Positions 27,339 through 36,507 are shown, numbered from the stretch's first letter. The stretch: 64,000 nucleotides of DNA from Streptomyces sp. SCL15-4 (GCF_033366695.1 NZ_JAOBTQ010000001.1:5518001-5582000); one strand, 5' to 3'. A program made the numbers and translations. The notes: a model not told the origin generated them from the letters alone.

Positions 27339-28337
27339 ATGCCCGCGGACCGGGAGAACGTGGCAGGCGCGGGGGACGCCGGGGACCGTGCGGAGCACGG
27401 AGCGCCCCGGGACCACGGCGTGGGCGGGGAGGAGCGTGGGGAGTACGGCGGTATGGACGCCCTGATGGCCGCGATCACCGGGGAACCCCTGCCGGCGCGG
27501 GCCCACCGGGACCCCGCCTTCCTCGCCGCGCACCGGGCCGCCGAGACCGACGTGGCGGCGCTGCGGGACGGTCTGGCGCGGCTGGCCGAGGCGCTGACGG
27601 GAGAGGAGCGGCGGGAGGAGACCGCGGGCGGAGAGCGCACGCGGGAGGAACGGCCCGGCGCAGAACGGACGACCCGTGCCGCGGCGGCCCGGCCTGCGAC
27701 GCCCGGGAGTGCCGTGACCGGCGATCCGGCGACCGGCGGTCTCGTGACCTCCGCGCTCCGCCGCCGTGGCCGTATCCGGCCGGCCGGCGGGGCGTCGGCG
27801 GGGCGGTCCGCCGGGCCGGGTGGGGCCCGGCGGGGGCTGCGGGCCGGGGTCGGGGCGGTTGCCGGGGCCGCGGCCTTCTCCCTCCTTCTCGGCCTCGGGT
27901 GGCTGGCGGGCCAAGGCGGTGGCATGGACGGCGGCGGCGGAGCGTCGGCCAAGAGCGACACCGCGGGGAGCCGGGAGGCCGCGGGGGACGGGCGGCCGGC
28001 GGATTCCCGGCGCGAACTGGCCTGCGCGCGGCTGGTCGTGGAGGGCACCGTGGCGCGGGTGGAGCGGCGGCCGGAGGCACCCGGGAGCCGCGTGACGCTG
28101 ACCGTGACCCGTTCCTACAAGCCCGTACGCGGCCCGGCCGGCGTCGTCGTCCTGCTCGACGCGGACGCGCGGCCGGCACCCCGGGCGGGGCAGCACGTGC
28201 TGGCCGGGGTGGCCCGGGGGGAGGAGTACGCGAGCCTGTGGGCCGTCGGCGACACCCGCGTGGCCGCCGAGCGCGCCAGGATCACCGAGGCCCTGCCCGG
28301 CTCCCGCGGCCTGCCCTGCCCCGGGCGGGACGACTAG
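27339..28337 (+). CDS. Membrane protein cotranscribed with the ECF sigma factor, possible anti-sigma factor
   Basis: 332 residues from ATG 27339. The cytoplasmic part (1-175) has a short helical segment starting MDALMAAITGEPLPARAHRD and then a long Arg/Glu/Ala-rich linker. One membrane helix follows (VGAVAGAAAFSLLLGLGWLA). The outer domain of about 110 residues begins at CARLVVEGTVARVERRPEAP and ends near LPCPGRDD, with one Cys at each end that could pair. Topology and 1-nt spacing fit an anti-sigma factor, but the HxxxCxxC zinc motif is absent. The outer domain's beta-rich pattern (VTLTVTRSYKP, GQHVLAGVARGEEYASLWAV) recalls an OB/netrin-like fold, which is a guess. Confidence 0.75.
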   Translation: MPADRENVAGAGDAGDRAEHGAPRDHGVGGEERGEYGGMDALMAAITGEPLPARAHRDPAFLAAHRAAETDVAALRDGLARLAEALTGEERREETAGGERTREERPGAERTTRAAAARPATPGSAVTGDPATGGLVTSALRRRGRIRPAGGASAGRSAGPGGARRGLRAGVGAVAGAAAFSLLLGLGWLAGQGGGMDGGGGASAKSDTAGSREAAGDGRPADSRRELACARLVVEGTVARVERRPEAPGSRVTLTVTRSYKPVRGPAGVVVLLDADARPAPRAGQHVLAGVARGEEYASLWAVGDTRVAAERARITEALPGSRGLPCPGRDD

Positions 28338-28385
28338 CCCCTTCGCACGAGAGAAGGGGCGGGCGTCCGTACGGACACCCGCCCC
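28337..28385. terminator. Two overlapping hairpins between convergent genes
   Basis: Hairpin A pairs GCCCCTTC (28337-28344) with GAAGGGGC (28353-28360). Hairpin B pairs GGGGCGGGCGTCCGT (28356-28370) with 28371-28385, 15 bp with one mismatch. They share GGGGC, so they cannot both be complete. The likely role is a bidirectional terminator for the sigma operon and the subtilase. Confidence 0.7.
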
Positions 28386-28406
28386 TCGCTCCCGGCCGTC
28401 ACCCCG

Positions 28407-31400
28407 TTACGGCGTGACCTTCCCGATCTTCACGCTGGCGCTGCCCGCCGCGGTGCCGCGGGCGTTCACCAGCTGGACGCGGCCGAAGAACTCGCGGCCC
28501 GCCGGAGCCTCGGCCGTGGCCGTGACCTGCCCGGTGACCGTCGCCGAGGCGCCCGTGGCGAGGCGGACCGGGGCCGAGTCGACCGTGACGGAGCCGAGCG
28601 CGGCGGAGAAGAACACGTCCCGGTAGTCGTAGTCGGTGGAGCCGGACGGCACCGCGTAGCCCACGACCTTGACGGTGTAGGTGCCGGCGGCCGGGTTCGG
28701 CAAGGAGACCGCCTCCTCCGAGTCGCCGTCGGCGGACTTGCCGACCTCCTTGCCGGACGCGTCGTACACCATCAGGTCCAGGTCGGCCGCCGCGTCGGAG
28801 ACCCGCCCGATGGCGACGTCGAGCGAGGTCGCGCCGGCCGGGACGGCCACCGTGGTGGACCGCGTCTCGCCCTCCTTGATCGCCGGCCGGCCGGACTCGG
28901 CGGAGCCGAGCGGGCCGCCGGCCAGCCTGCCGTCCAGCGGCGCGTAGGTGTTGGTCACCTTCCAGGACGCGCCGACCGGGCTGCCCACCTTGGCCTCGGG
29001 CACGGTCACGGTCTCCGGGTCGAAGGCCGCGCCGAGGACGGAGACGTCCAGCCGGTAGGGATTGTCGAGCAGCGGCGAGGTGCGCCGGGACTCGACCTCG
29101 ACCTCCCAGACGCCGGGCTGCGGGTCGGCGTACGCGCGCACGTCGGGCTTGCAGCCGTTGCCGTCCAGGTAGTTGTTGTAGCAGTACGGCGTGCCGGTGT
29201 TGTCGGACGGGACGCCGTAGGGGTGGATGGCGACGAACCGGGTCTGGCTGCGGTCCTCCAGCCCGCCGAGCGCGACCTCCAGCGACGTCGCGCCCTCGGG
29301 CACGGTCAGGAAGTACGACCGGGTGCCGTTGCGCTGGACCGAGCCGGAGGCGGAGTAGGTGTACGCCACCGGCTGCGCGACCACGACGGTGGTGAGGACC
29401 TGCTTGTCGACGCCCTCGGTCCGCGGGTCGTCGACCTCCAGGATCGCGCTCTTGATGCCGGCCGACCCCGGGGCCGCCTGCACCTTGACGGTCACCGGCC
29501 GGTTCAGCGGCAGCCGCACCACGTCGTCGCCGACGACGCGGAAGGTGTGCCCGGCGTTGTTCTCGAAGTGCAGCTCGTGCCGGACCGCCGTGTCCGGGCC
29601 GGACGTACGGGTGAGCGTCACGTCGTACGTCTTCTTCTCACCCGCCTTCAGGCCGCCCTCGCGGTCGTACAGGCCGGTGCCGTAGCCGGGCGTCTTCAGG
29701 GCGTCGTCGATCGCGGTGTCGACCGGCGCCTTGACGGTGTAGTCGTGGGCGACGGCGCCGTCCTCGACGGCGTCCCACGCGCCCACGATGTTGATCAGGC
29801 CCGCGCCCTCCTCGTATGCCTGGACGCCCTTGATGTGGTCGGCGGTCGAGGTCAGGGCGGTGCGCAGCCGGGCGGGAGCGAGGTCGACGCCCTCGCGCTT
29901 CGCGGCCGACAGCAGCAGCGCGGAGGCGCCGGTGGCCTGCGGGGCGGCCATCGAGGTGCCCTGGAGCATCGAGTAGCCGGCCGGGAGGGTGTAGCCGGCC
30001 TCGGCGACCGGGCCGCCCGGCAGCCAGGTCTGGGTGGTGTTGATCGCGGCGCCGGGCGCGGTCAGGGTCGGGGTGAAGCCGCCGTCCTCCCGGGGGCCGC
30101 GCGAGGAGAAGGGCATCATCGCGTACTTCTTCTCCACGGCCGAGCCGTAGTTGGCGGCCCAGGTCTCCTTGGAGATCGCCGCGCCGACGGAGATCACCTT
30201 GTCGGCCAGGCCCGGGTCGCCGATGGTGTTGGCGCCCGGCCCGGAGTTGCCGGCGGAGATCACCAGCTGGACGCCGTAGGTGTCGATGAGCCGGGTGTAC
30301 AGCTCGGCGCGGGCGTTGTTGCCGTCGTTGAGCGCGGGCAGGCCGCCGATCGACATGTTGACGATGTCGACGCCGCGCCTGGTCACCAGGTCGATCATGC
30401 CCTCGGTGAGGGCGACGTTGGTGCAGCCGCCGGTCCAGGTGCAGGCCCGCGAGGAGACGATCTTCGCGCCGGGGGCGGCGCCGTTCATCCTGCCGCCGAA
30501 CAGGCCGTGGGCGGCGGTGATGCCGGCGACATGGGTGCCGTGCTCGGACTCGATGACACCGATGTTGACGTAGTCGGCCTTGGCGCCGGAGGCGTTGTAG
30601 ACGACGTCCTTGCGGGTCTCGACCACGAACGGGACGCGCTCGACGACGTCCGTCGCCGGGTCGTCGGTGCCGAAGTAGCCGACCTGGAACGCGTCCTTGT
30701 ACGGCTTCATCGGCGCGTCGTCGGTGAAGTCCAGGTTGTCGTTCGTGTCCACGCGGACCGTGCCGGCGGCCGGGTCGTACAGCACGCCCCAGGCGTCGGT
30801 GGTGTCACCGTCCCGGTTGAGGTCGCCCTTCTCGTCGCCGCCGGCGGTGGCGGACTCGTACAGGTAGTTGAACTTGTACGAGCCCTCGGGCGCCGTGAAC
30901 CTCTCGGCGCCCTGGGCGGTGGTGACGGAGAAGGACGGTCCGGCGACACCGGTGGTCATCCGCCGCCAGGTGCCGTCGCCGTCGGCGACCGGGTCGGTCG
31001 CGGTCACCCAGTCGACGATCTTCCGTTCGCCGGTGGTGGTGGTGCGCAGCGCCGGGTGGCCGAGGTCGACGCCGGAGTCCAGGATGCCGATGGTGACACC
31101 GCGCCCGTCGGCCTTCGGGTGCTCCCGGACGAAGTCGACCGCGCCGGTCTCGAAGGAGGGGTTGTAGGGGTTCTCCGCCGGGGTGGTGCGGCCCGGCGCC
31201 GGATAAGCCGCCTTGCCGGCCGCGGACTTGGCGCCGGCGGGCGCCGGGTCGTCCAGCGGGATCTCCTGCTTGAGGTCGATGGCCCGCACGGAGGAGAGCT
31301 TCACGGCGGCGGAGATGGCCGAGTCCGCGCGGCTCGTCGGGACGGTGGCGCGGACGTAGCCGAGCTTGTCGTCGGTACGGCCCACCAGGCCGCCGTCGAC

Positions 31401-31700
31401 CGCGTCCAGTTCACCGGCGACCTGCTCCGTCTGCCCGGGCGAGGTCGCGATCATCAGGGTGACGGTCTTGTCGCCGCCGGCCTTGGCGTCGGCGAGCAGG
31501 GCGGCGTCGTCCGGGCCGAGCTTGTCGTCGGCGGACTTGACGCCGGGATCGGCGGCCGGGACGGGGGCCTGCCCGGCGGCGAGGGCCAGCGGCACCGGCC
31601 CGGCCGCGGAGAGGGCGGCCACCACGCCCACGGCCACGGCTATGCGGGCCAGGCGTCTGGGGCCGGATATGGGATCACGCTCGGGGGCGGTGTGGGTCAT
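28407..31700 (-). CDS. Large secreted subtilisin-like serine protease (S8)
   Basis: 1097 residues from ATG 31700, with GAGGG upstream. A signal peptide (VAVGVVAALSAAGPVPLALA) is followed by a propeptide (about 50-150). In the S8 domain, Asp is in GVTIGILDSGVDLGHPAL (about 207), His in ESEHGTHVAGITAAHGL (about 387) and Ser in LQGTSMAAPQATGASALLL (about 582). An insert of about 130 residues between Asp and His is unusual for small subtilisins but common in Streptomyces exoproteases. The C-terminal 450 residues are beta-rich, with a pre-peptidase-type stretch (TTVAVPAGATSLDVAIGRVS) that may bind substrate or the cell wall. It probably digests external protein. It stands alone and faces the ECF operon. 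Confidence 0.92.
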   Translation of the reverse strand: MTHTAPERDPISGPRRLARIAVAVGVVAALSAAGPVPLALAAGQAPVPAADPGVKSADDKLGPDDAALLADAKAGGDKTVTLMIATSPGQTEQVAGELDAVDGGLVGRTDDKLGYVRATVPTSRADSAISAAVKLSSVRAIDLKQEIPLDDPAPAGAKSAAGKAAYPAPGRTTPAENPYNPSFETGAVDFVREHPKADGRGVTIGILDSGVDLGHPALRTTTTGERKIVDWVTATDPVADGDGTWRRMTTGVAGPSFSVTTAQGAERFTAPEGSYKFNYLYESATAGGDEKGDLNRDGDTTDAWGVLYDPAAGTVRVDTNDNLDFTDDAPMKPYKDAFQVGYFGTDDPATDVVERVPFVVETRKDVVYNASGAKADYVNIGVIESEHGTHVAGITAAHGLFGGRMNGAAPGAKIVSSRACTWTGGCTNVALTEGMIDLVTRRGVDIVNMSIGGLPALNDGNNARAELYTRLIDTYGVQLVISAGNSGPGANTIGDPGLADKVISVGAAISKETWAANYGSAVEKKYAMMPFSSRGPREDGGFTPTLTAPGAAINTTQTWLPGGPVAEAGYTLPAGYSMLQGTSMAAPQATGASALLLSAAKREGVDLAPARLRTALTSTADHIKGVQAYEEGAGLINIVGAWDAVEDGAVAHDYTVKAPVDTAIDDALKTPGYGTGLYDREGGLKAGEKKTYDVTLTRTSGPDTAVRHELHFENNAGHTFRVVGDDVVRLPLNRPVTVKVQAAPGSAGIKSAILEVDDPRTEGVDKQVLTTVVVAQPVAYTYSASGSVQRNGTRSYFLTVPEGATSLEVALGGLEDRSQTRFVAIHPYGVPSDNTGTPYCYNNYLDGNGCKPDVRAYADPQPGVWEVEVESRRTSPLLDNPYRLDVSVLGAAFDPETVTVPEAKVGSPVGASWKVTNTYAPLDGRLAGGPLGSAESGRPAIKEGETRSTTVAVPAGATSLDVAIGRVSDAAADLDLMVYDASGKEVGKSADGDSEEAVSLPNPAAGTYTVKVVGYAVPSGSTDYDYRDVFFSAALGSVTVDSAPVRLATGASATVTGQVTATAEAPAGREFFGRVQLVNARGTAAGSASVKIGKVTP

Positions 31701-31919
31701 CGGGATCCCTCGGGTCAAGGAACGGGCGGACGGGAGCGCTCAGCCTGACCGAAGGACAGGGTTTTTGGGGACCGTTGACGCAATCGAAATGAACGTATGG
31801 GGAAAACCCGCGATGGGAAAGGAGTGTGTTGTGCCGGTATGGAGCGCAATGCGGTCCTTGCGTACGGGCTGACCCGACCGGTGCCGGGACATTCGCCCGC
31901 CGCCGCGCACCTTACGGGC

Positions 31920-31925
31920 TAACGT
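31920..31925 (+). promoter_or_regulatory. -10 box of a likely leaderless promoter (Nudix gene)
   Basis: TAACGT ends 6 nt before ATG 31932, and no ribosome binding site is present. Confidence 0.45.
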
Positions 31926-31931
31926 CCGTGT

Positions 31932-32411
31932 ATGCGACGGAACTTGAGGGTGGCGGCCTACGCCGTGTGCGTCCGCGGCGGACGTCTCCTGCTCGCCCGG
32001 TCACCCGCACCCGACGGCACCCCGGAGTGGGTGCTGCCCGGCGGCGGCATGGAGCACGGCGAGGACCCGTACGACACCGTCCGCCGCGAGGTCGCCGAGG
32101 AGACCGGCTACCGCATCGAGGTCAGAGCCCTGCTCGGCGTGCACTCCCGCCGGGCGGTCGGGGACCCGCGCTTCGGCCGCCACCGGGACCACCACGCCCT
32201 GCGGCTCCTCTACGAGGGCGAGGTCACCGGCGGTGAACTGCGGTACGAGGTCGGCGGATCCACCGACTTCGCCGCCTGGCACGACCTGGCCGCCGTACCC
32301 GGTCTGGTCCGGGTGCCGCTGGTCGACATCGGGCTGCGGCTGTGGCGCGAACGTCCGCCGCACGGACGGCCGGCGGACCAGCCCGTACCCCGGCAGGTGA
32401 ACGGCGGGTGA
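31932..32411 (+). CDS. Nudix hydrolase
   Basis: 159 residues. The Nudix box spans about residues 37-59, from GGGMEHGEDPYDT to REVAEETGY, and keeps the G-x5-E-x7-REVAEE-x-G catalytic glutamates. The N-terminal strand LRVAAYAVCVRGGRLLLARS is typical of MutT-like proteins. It hydrolyses a nucleoside-diphosphate-linked compound. The substrate cannot be read from the sequence. It is a single gene between the subtilase and the metallophosphoesterase. Confidence 0.9.
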   Translation: MRRNLRVAAYAVCVRGGRLLLARSPAPDGTPEWVLPGGGMEHGEDPYDTVRREVAEETGYRIEVRALLGVHSRRAVGDPRFGRHRDHHALRLLYEGEVTGGELRYEVGGSTDFAAWHDLAAVPGLVRVPLVDIGLRLWRERPPHGRPADQPVPRQVNGG

Positions 32412-32501
32412 CCGCTTCCGGGCCGGTCGCGTTCGGCTCCGTGACCGCGCCCGGTACCCCGTGATCCACGTTCGGTGATCGGTGTCACGCGTTGCCACCG
32501 C

Positions 32502-32523
32502 GTTCACGCGCGGGTCATCCCCG
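32502..32523 (+). promoter_or_regulatory. Probable PHO box (PhoP binding site)
   Basis: Two adjacent 11-bp direct repeats, GTTCACGCGCG and GGTCATCCCCG, each match the Streptomyces PhoP unit G(G/T)TCAYYYR(G/C)G at 10 of 11 positions. They lie 89 nt before the start of a secreted metallophosphoesterase, as expected for a phosphate-starvation gene. Confidence 0.6.
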
Positions 32524-32611
32524 CTGCCAACGATCAACGGTGAGCGGGACGTTCGCGTCCGGAGCGGCCCGCGACCACCGCCGACGCGTTCGCATCCGGG
32601 GAGACCGCGCC

Positions 32612-34345
32612 ATGCCGCCCACACGCTCCGCAGCCGCCTCCACCGCGCGGGTCAGCCGCCGCACCGTCCTCGCCGCCGCCGGCACCGTCTCGCTCTCCGC
32701 GGGCGTCGGCTACACCCTGCGCCCCACGGACAGCCAGGCCGCCACCCCGCCCGCCCCTCGGTCCGCCACGGCGCCGCTCGCCCCCTACACCAAGGGCACC
32801 ACCGTCGCCTCCGTCGCCGCCCCGCGCGCCGGCTCCGGCTACCGCAGGCTCGGCGACGGGCCCGGCTGGAAACGGGTGGTGCGCGCCGAGCTGGCCGCGC
32901 CCAAGTCCGGCCGGGAGCACCGCCGTACCGTCCTGGCCGCGTTCGTGCAGTTCACCGACCTGCACCTGATGGACGTCCAGCATCCTCTGCGGCTGGAGTT
33001 CCTGCGCGCGCACGACGTGCACGCCTGGCGCCCGCACGAGGCGCTGACCGTGCCCGGCGCGATCTCCCTCGTGGAGCGGGTCAACGCGCTGCGCGGCGCC
33101 CCCGTCACCGGCGCCCCGCTGCGGTTCGTGATGACCACCGGCGACAACACCGACAACAACGCCCACTCCGAACTGGAGTGGTTCATGAAGGTGATGAGCG
33201 GCGGCCGGATCACGCCCAACACCGGCGACCCCAGGCACTACGAGGGTGTGCAGAACAGCGGGCTGAAGCAGTACTGGCAGCCCGGCTCCGCCCTCCGCGA
33301 CCACGACAAGGCGCTGGGCTTCCCCCGGCTGGAGCACTTCCTGGCCGCCGCGATCCGCGACGTGCGCAGCCCCGGCCTGAACCTGCCCTGGTACTCCACC
33401 GTCGGCAACCACGACGCCCTCCCGCTCGGCTGCTACGGCTCCCACGGCGACCCCTACCTCGCCGAGGCGGCCATCGGCGGCAGGAAGCTGATGAGCGTCT
33501 CCGCCGCCGACGCCAAGAAGCTCCAGGACACCATCAAGAAGGTCAAGGACCCCAGGGGCAGCGGCTACCGCGACTTCCTCAAGGCGCACGCCCGCTCCGC
33601 GCGCCGGGTCACCCCGGACGAGCGGCGCGCCCCCTACACCCAGGCCGACTACCTCAAGGCCCACCTGGACCCGGCCTACCAGGGCCACGGCCCGGCCGGG
33701 CACGGCTACTCCTCGGCGAACCTGGACGCGGGCACCCAGTACTACGCCTTCCGGATCTCCGACGACGTCATCGGCATCAGCCTCGACACCACCGACCCCG
33801 GCGGCCACTACGCGGGCTCGCTCGGCACCGCCCAGCTGAAGTGGCTCGACCGGACGCTGAAGGAGCACGAGGACTCCTACGCCGTCGTCTTCAGCCACCA
33901 CACCAGCGGCTCCATGACCAACACCCGGCCCGACCCGGCCCGCCCCGGTGAGAAGCGGCACGACGGCGCCGCCGTGCTCTCGGTGCTGTCCGCCCACGCC
34001 AACGTGCTGGCCTGGGTGAACGGGCACATCCACAAGAACGTCGTCACGCCGCACAAGGCGTCCGGCGGGCGCTCCTTCTGGGAGATCTCCACCGCCTCGC
34101 ACGTCGACCACCCCCAGCTCGCCCGGATCGTGGAGCTGGTCGACAACAAGGACGGCACCCTCTCGCTGTTCACCACGCTGATCGAGTCGGCGGCCCCGCA
34201 CCGCACCGACTTCGCCGACCTCTCCCAGACCGGCCTCGCCGCCCTCTACCGCGAGCTGGCCTACAACGCCCCCGGCGCCGACAGGACCCTCGCGGGCGGC
34301 ACCGGGGACCGCAACACGGAGCTGGTGCTGAGGAAGGGCCGGTAG
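32612..34345 (+). CDS. Tat-exported metallophosphoesterase (TIGR03767-type)
   Basis: 577 residues from ATG 32612, with GGGGAGA upstream. A twin-arginine signal (VSRRTVLAAAGTVSLSAGVG, cleavage near DSQAA) indicates export of a folded metalloenzyme. Metal-binding motifs of the calcineurin fold are FVQFTDLHLMDVQHPLR (DxH), MTTGDNTDNN (GDxxD-like), TVGNHDALPLG (GNHD), VVFSHHTSG and WVNGHIHKN (GHxH). All five are intact. It probably releases phosphate from esters outside the cell. The PHO box upstream suggests PhoP control. It converges on the SGNH gene with a 4-nt gap. Confidence 0.9.
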   Translation: MPPTRSAAASTARVSRRTVLAAAGTVSLSAGVGYTLRPTDSQAATPPAPRSATAPLAPYTKGTTVASVAAPRAGSGYRRLGDGPGWKRVVRAELAAPKSGREHRRTVLAAFVQFTDLHLMDVQHPLRLEFLRAHDVHAWRPHEALTVPGAISLVERVNALRGAPVTGAPLRFVMTTGDNTDNNAHSELEWFMKVMSGGRITPNTGDPRHYEGVQNSGLKQYWQPGSALRDHDKALGFPRLEHFLAAAIRDVRSPGLNLPWYSTVGNHDALPLGCYGSHGDPYLAEAAIGGRKLMSVSAADAKKLQDTIKKVKDPRGSGYRDFLKAHARSARRVTPDERRAPYTQADYLKAHLDPAYQGHGPAGHGYSSANLDAGTQYYAFRISDDVIGISLDTTDPGGHYAGSLGTAQLKWLDRTLKEHEDSYAVVFSHHTSGSMTNTRPDPARPGEKRHDGAAVLSVLSAHANVLAWVNGHIHKNVVTPHKASGGRSFWEISTASHVDHPQLARIVELVDNKDGTLSLFTTLIESAAPHRTDFADLSQTGLAALYRELAYNAPGADRTLAGGTGDRNTELVLRKGR

Positions 34346-34349
34346 GACC

Positions 34350-35162
34350 TCAGCCGGAGATCCGCGTGAGCACCGGCAGATAGCCGAGCGACTGCCCGGG
34401 CGCCGTCGGGTGGTACGACTCGGTGATCGCCAGGATGTCGACGCCGCGCAGCCAGGGGCGGTCGGAGCAGATCTCGTGGCCGGCGAAGGCGGCGGTGACA
34501 TCGGCGAAGGTGAACCCGTGCGCGGCGGCGCGCCCCGCGATCACCCCGTTCAGGTGGTCCACCGCGTCGTTCAGCGCGGCGCGCTCGCCGTCCCGGAGGC
34601 CGAGCGCGCACGCGCCCCGCAGGTGGTACAGGTGCGGGTAGCCCAGCACCACGACCCGCGCCGCGGGCGCCCGGTCCCGGATGGCCGAGTAGAGCCGGTC
34701 CAGGCGGCCCGTCAGCGAGCCGTCCATGGTGTCGCGGGCCCGGGACACGGCCGAGTGGCAGCGGTCCGACCCGCCGACCGCGCAGAGCGCCATGACGCCG
34801 GCGAAGCCCGAGTCGCTGCCGCCGACGGTGAGCGTGACCAGGCTCGTGCGCGCGCTGAGATGGCCGAGCTGGTCGGTGAGCACCTCGTCCGTGCCGGCGC
34901 CGTTGCACGCGGCGAAGCCGAACGTCGCCGGCGCGTGGGCCTCGGCCCACAGCACCGGGAAGGCGCGGCTGCTGCGCTTGCACTCCTTGCCGGAGGCCAG
35001 ATAGTCGCCGGCGCCGGCACCGGAGGAGTAGGAGTCGCCGAGGGCCACATAGCCGCCGGCCGGGGCGCGGGGCGTCACCTGGGCGGTCGCGGGGCCGGCG
35101 AACGCGCAGGCCGCCGCGAGGAGCAGGGAGCAGGCGCCCGCCGCTATTCGGGTCTGTCTCAT
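34350..35162 (-). CDS. Secreted SGNH/GDSL hydrolase (esterase/lipase)
   Basis: 270 residues from ATG 35162 behind GAGGAG. A Sec signal peptide ends near GPATAQ (about 28). SGNH blocks are present: the nucleophile Ser in YVALGDSYSSGAGAGDY, Gly in ACNGAGTDE, VTLTVGGSDSGFAG in place of the classic GxND block, and the catalytic His in ITESYHPTAPGQSLGY. Six cysteines probably form three disulfides, as in the Streptomyces lipase SCO7513-like enzymes I recall. It likely cleaves short-chain or fatty esters outside the cell. Confidence 0.88.
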   Translation of the reverse strand: MRQTRIAAGACSLLLAAACAFAGPATAQVTPRAPAGGYVALGDSYSSGAGAGDYLASGKECKRSSRAFPVLWAEAHAPATFGFAACNGAGTDEVLTDQLGHLSARTSLVTLTVGGSDSGFAGVMALCAVGGSDRCHSAVSRARDTMDGSLTGRLDRLYSAIRDRAPAARVVVLGYPHLYHLRGACALGLRDGERAALNDAVDHLNGVIAGRAAAHGFTFADVTAAFAGHEICSDRPWLRGVDILAITESYHPTAPGQSLGYLPVLTRISG

Positions 35163-35262
35163 GTCTCTCCTCTACCGGGGCCCGCGCCGCGCCGCCCGCC
35201 GCACGCCGCCGCCCGGGTGAGCCCTCACCCGGGCGGGCGAACAGGACTGGCCGGCCGGGCGG

Positions 35263-36300
35263 CTACCGTGGCAGCACCACGACGTACACGGCCGGATCGC
35301 GGTCGGCCGAGGCCATCAGCGCCGTCCGCACCACCGTCGCCTGCTGCTCCGGACAGTCCCGCAGCTTGCGCGGCGTGATGTGCACGACCGTGATGCCGAG
35401 GCGCTCCAGGTGCTCGCGCTTGCGGGCGTACCGCGACCACACCTCGTCGTCGTGGTGCCGCGCCGCCCGGGTGTCCAGCTCGACGGCCACCGCCTGGTCC
35501 GGCCAGTACGCGTCCACGACGCCCAGGTCCGGGCCGCCGGGCAGGCGCAGGGCGACGTTCCACAGCGGGTCGGGCAGGCCGTGGTCGCGGACCATCCGGT
35601 AGAGGCGGCCCTCGGCGACCGAGCGGCCCTCCGCGAGCACCGCGTCCACCGCGTTCGCCACGTGCGGGCGGTGCAGCAGCCGCGCCCGGGTCAGCTCCCG
35701 GACCACGGCGGCCGGCTCGCAGTGGCCGCCGCGCACCGCCTCGATCAGCAGCCGGCGTACCGTCTCGGTGTCCGTCGGCTCCGTCACCGCGTCCGCCAGC
35801 GCCCGCGCCACCGGCGCCACCGGCAGCCCCGCCAGCCGCACCGGGTCGGGCAGCTCGGCGGTGCGCACGACGCGGACATAGCCGGCGGAGCGCGGCCGGC
35901 GCGGCCGGGGCACCAGGACGTCGACCCGGTTCAGGGCGTCCGGTGGCGGAGTGGACGGGAAGCCGTGCAGGGCCAGCGCCGCCGGTCCGGTCAGCATCGC
36001 GTCCGGGTACTGCGGCGGGTGCGGGCCCTGGGCCGTCGGCTGGGGAGGCACGCCCTGTCGCGCCGGCCGGGCCGCGTACAGCAGGGCTCCGTGCAGCCGT
36101 TCCAGGCCGGTGGGCGGGCCGGCGTGCAGCAGGACCACCTGCGGCAGCAGCTCCTGCCAGGGCCCCCCGGGGCCGCACCGCTCGGCCAGTTCGGCCGGGG
36201 ACACGCCGTGGGCGCGCAGCTGGGCCGCCGTCAGGACACGGCGGTGGGCCTCGGCGAGGTGGCGCAGGGGGCGGGGGGAGAGGGGGGTGTTGTGCGTCAT
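35263..36300 (-). CDS. Protein with C-terminal DUF559/Vsr-like nuclease fold
   Basis: 345 residues from ATG 36300, which has only a weak ribosome binding site. The N-terminal part (LRHLAEAHRRVLTAAQLRAH) resembles the winged helix of AbiEi-type antitoxins. The C-terminus has a PD-(D/E)XK-like core of the DUF559 type: GVVDAYWPDQAVAVELDTRA, then KREHLERLGITVVHITPRKL, with Asp and Glu-x-Asp as likely metal ligands. This combination is common in actinobacteria as single genes without a toxin partner, and none is adjacent here. Function not established. Confidence 0.78.
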   Translation of the reverse strand: MTHNTPLSPRPLRHLAEAHRRVLTAAQLRAHGVSPAELAERCGPGGPWQELLPQVVLLHAGPPTGLERLHGALLYAARPARQGVPPQPTAQGPHPPQYPDAMLTGPAALALHGFPSTPPPDALNRVDVLVPRPRRPRSAGYVRVVRTAELPDPVRLAGLPVAPVARALADAVTEPTDTETVRRLLIEAVRGGHCEPAAVVRELTRARLLHRPHVANAVDAVLAEGRSVAEGRLYRMVRDHGLPDPLWNVALRLPGGPDLGVVDAYWPDQAVAVELDTRAARHHDDEVWSRYARKREHLERLGITVVHITPRKLRDCPEQQATVVRTALMASADRDPAVYVVVLPR

Positions 36301-36414
36301 GGCCCGAAAATTCCCCCGCTCCGTCCGGCCCGTAACCGCTGTTACACGCCCGTCGATAAATCCGGACAAGGCGGTACTAAAGGTCAGGTGTTCGGATGCC
36401 GAGAGAGCGGCGAA

Positions 36415-36448
36415 AACCCCTGGTCCGATCGGGTGCGGACCAGGGGTT
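36415..36448 (-). terminator. Intrinsic terminator after the second pepN
   Basis: A perfect 12-bp stem, AACCCCTGGTCC / GGACCAGGGGTT, has a 10-nt loop. Read leftward, as pepN is transcribed, the stem runs into TTTT, giving a U-tract unusual for this genome. Confidence 0.8.
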
Positions 36449-36507
36449 ACGGGTTTGTCTGCCCGGATTTCGTAACGGTCACCGGCCGGGCAGGCTCAGG
36501 CCAAAGG

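Noticed and set aside
29223..31748. An 841-codon open frame on the + strand opposite the subtilase
   Set aside because: It is antisense to an intact S8 protease and has shadow composition only.
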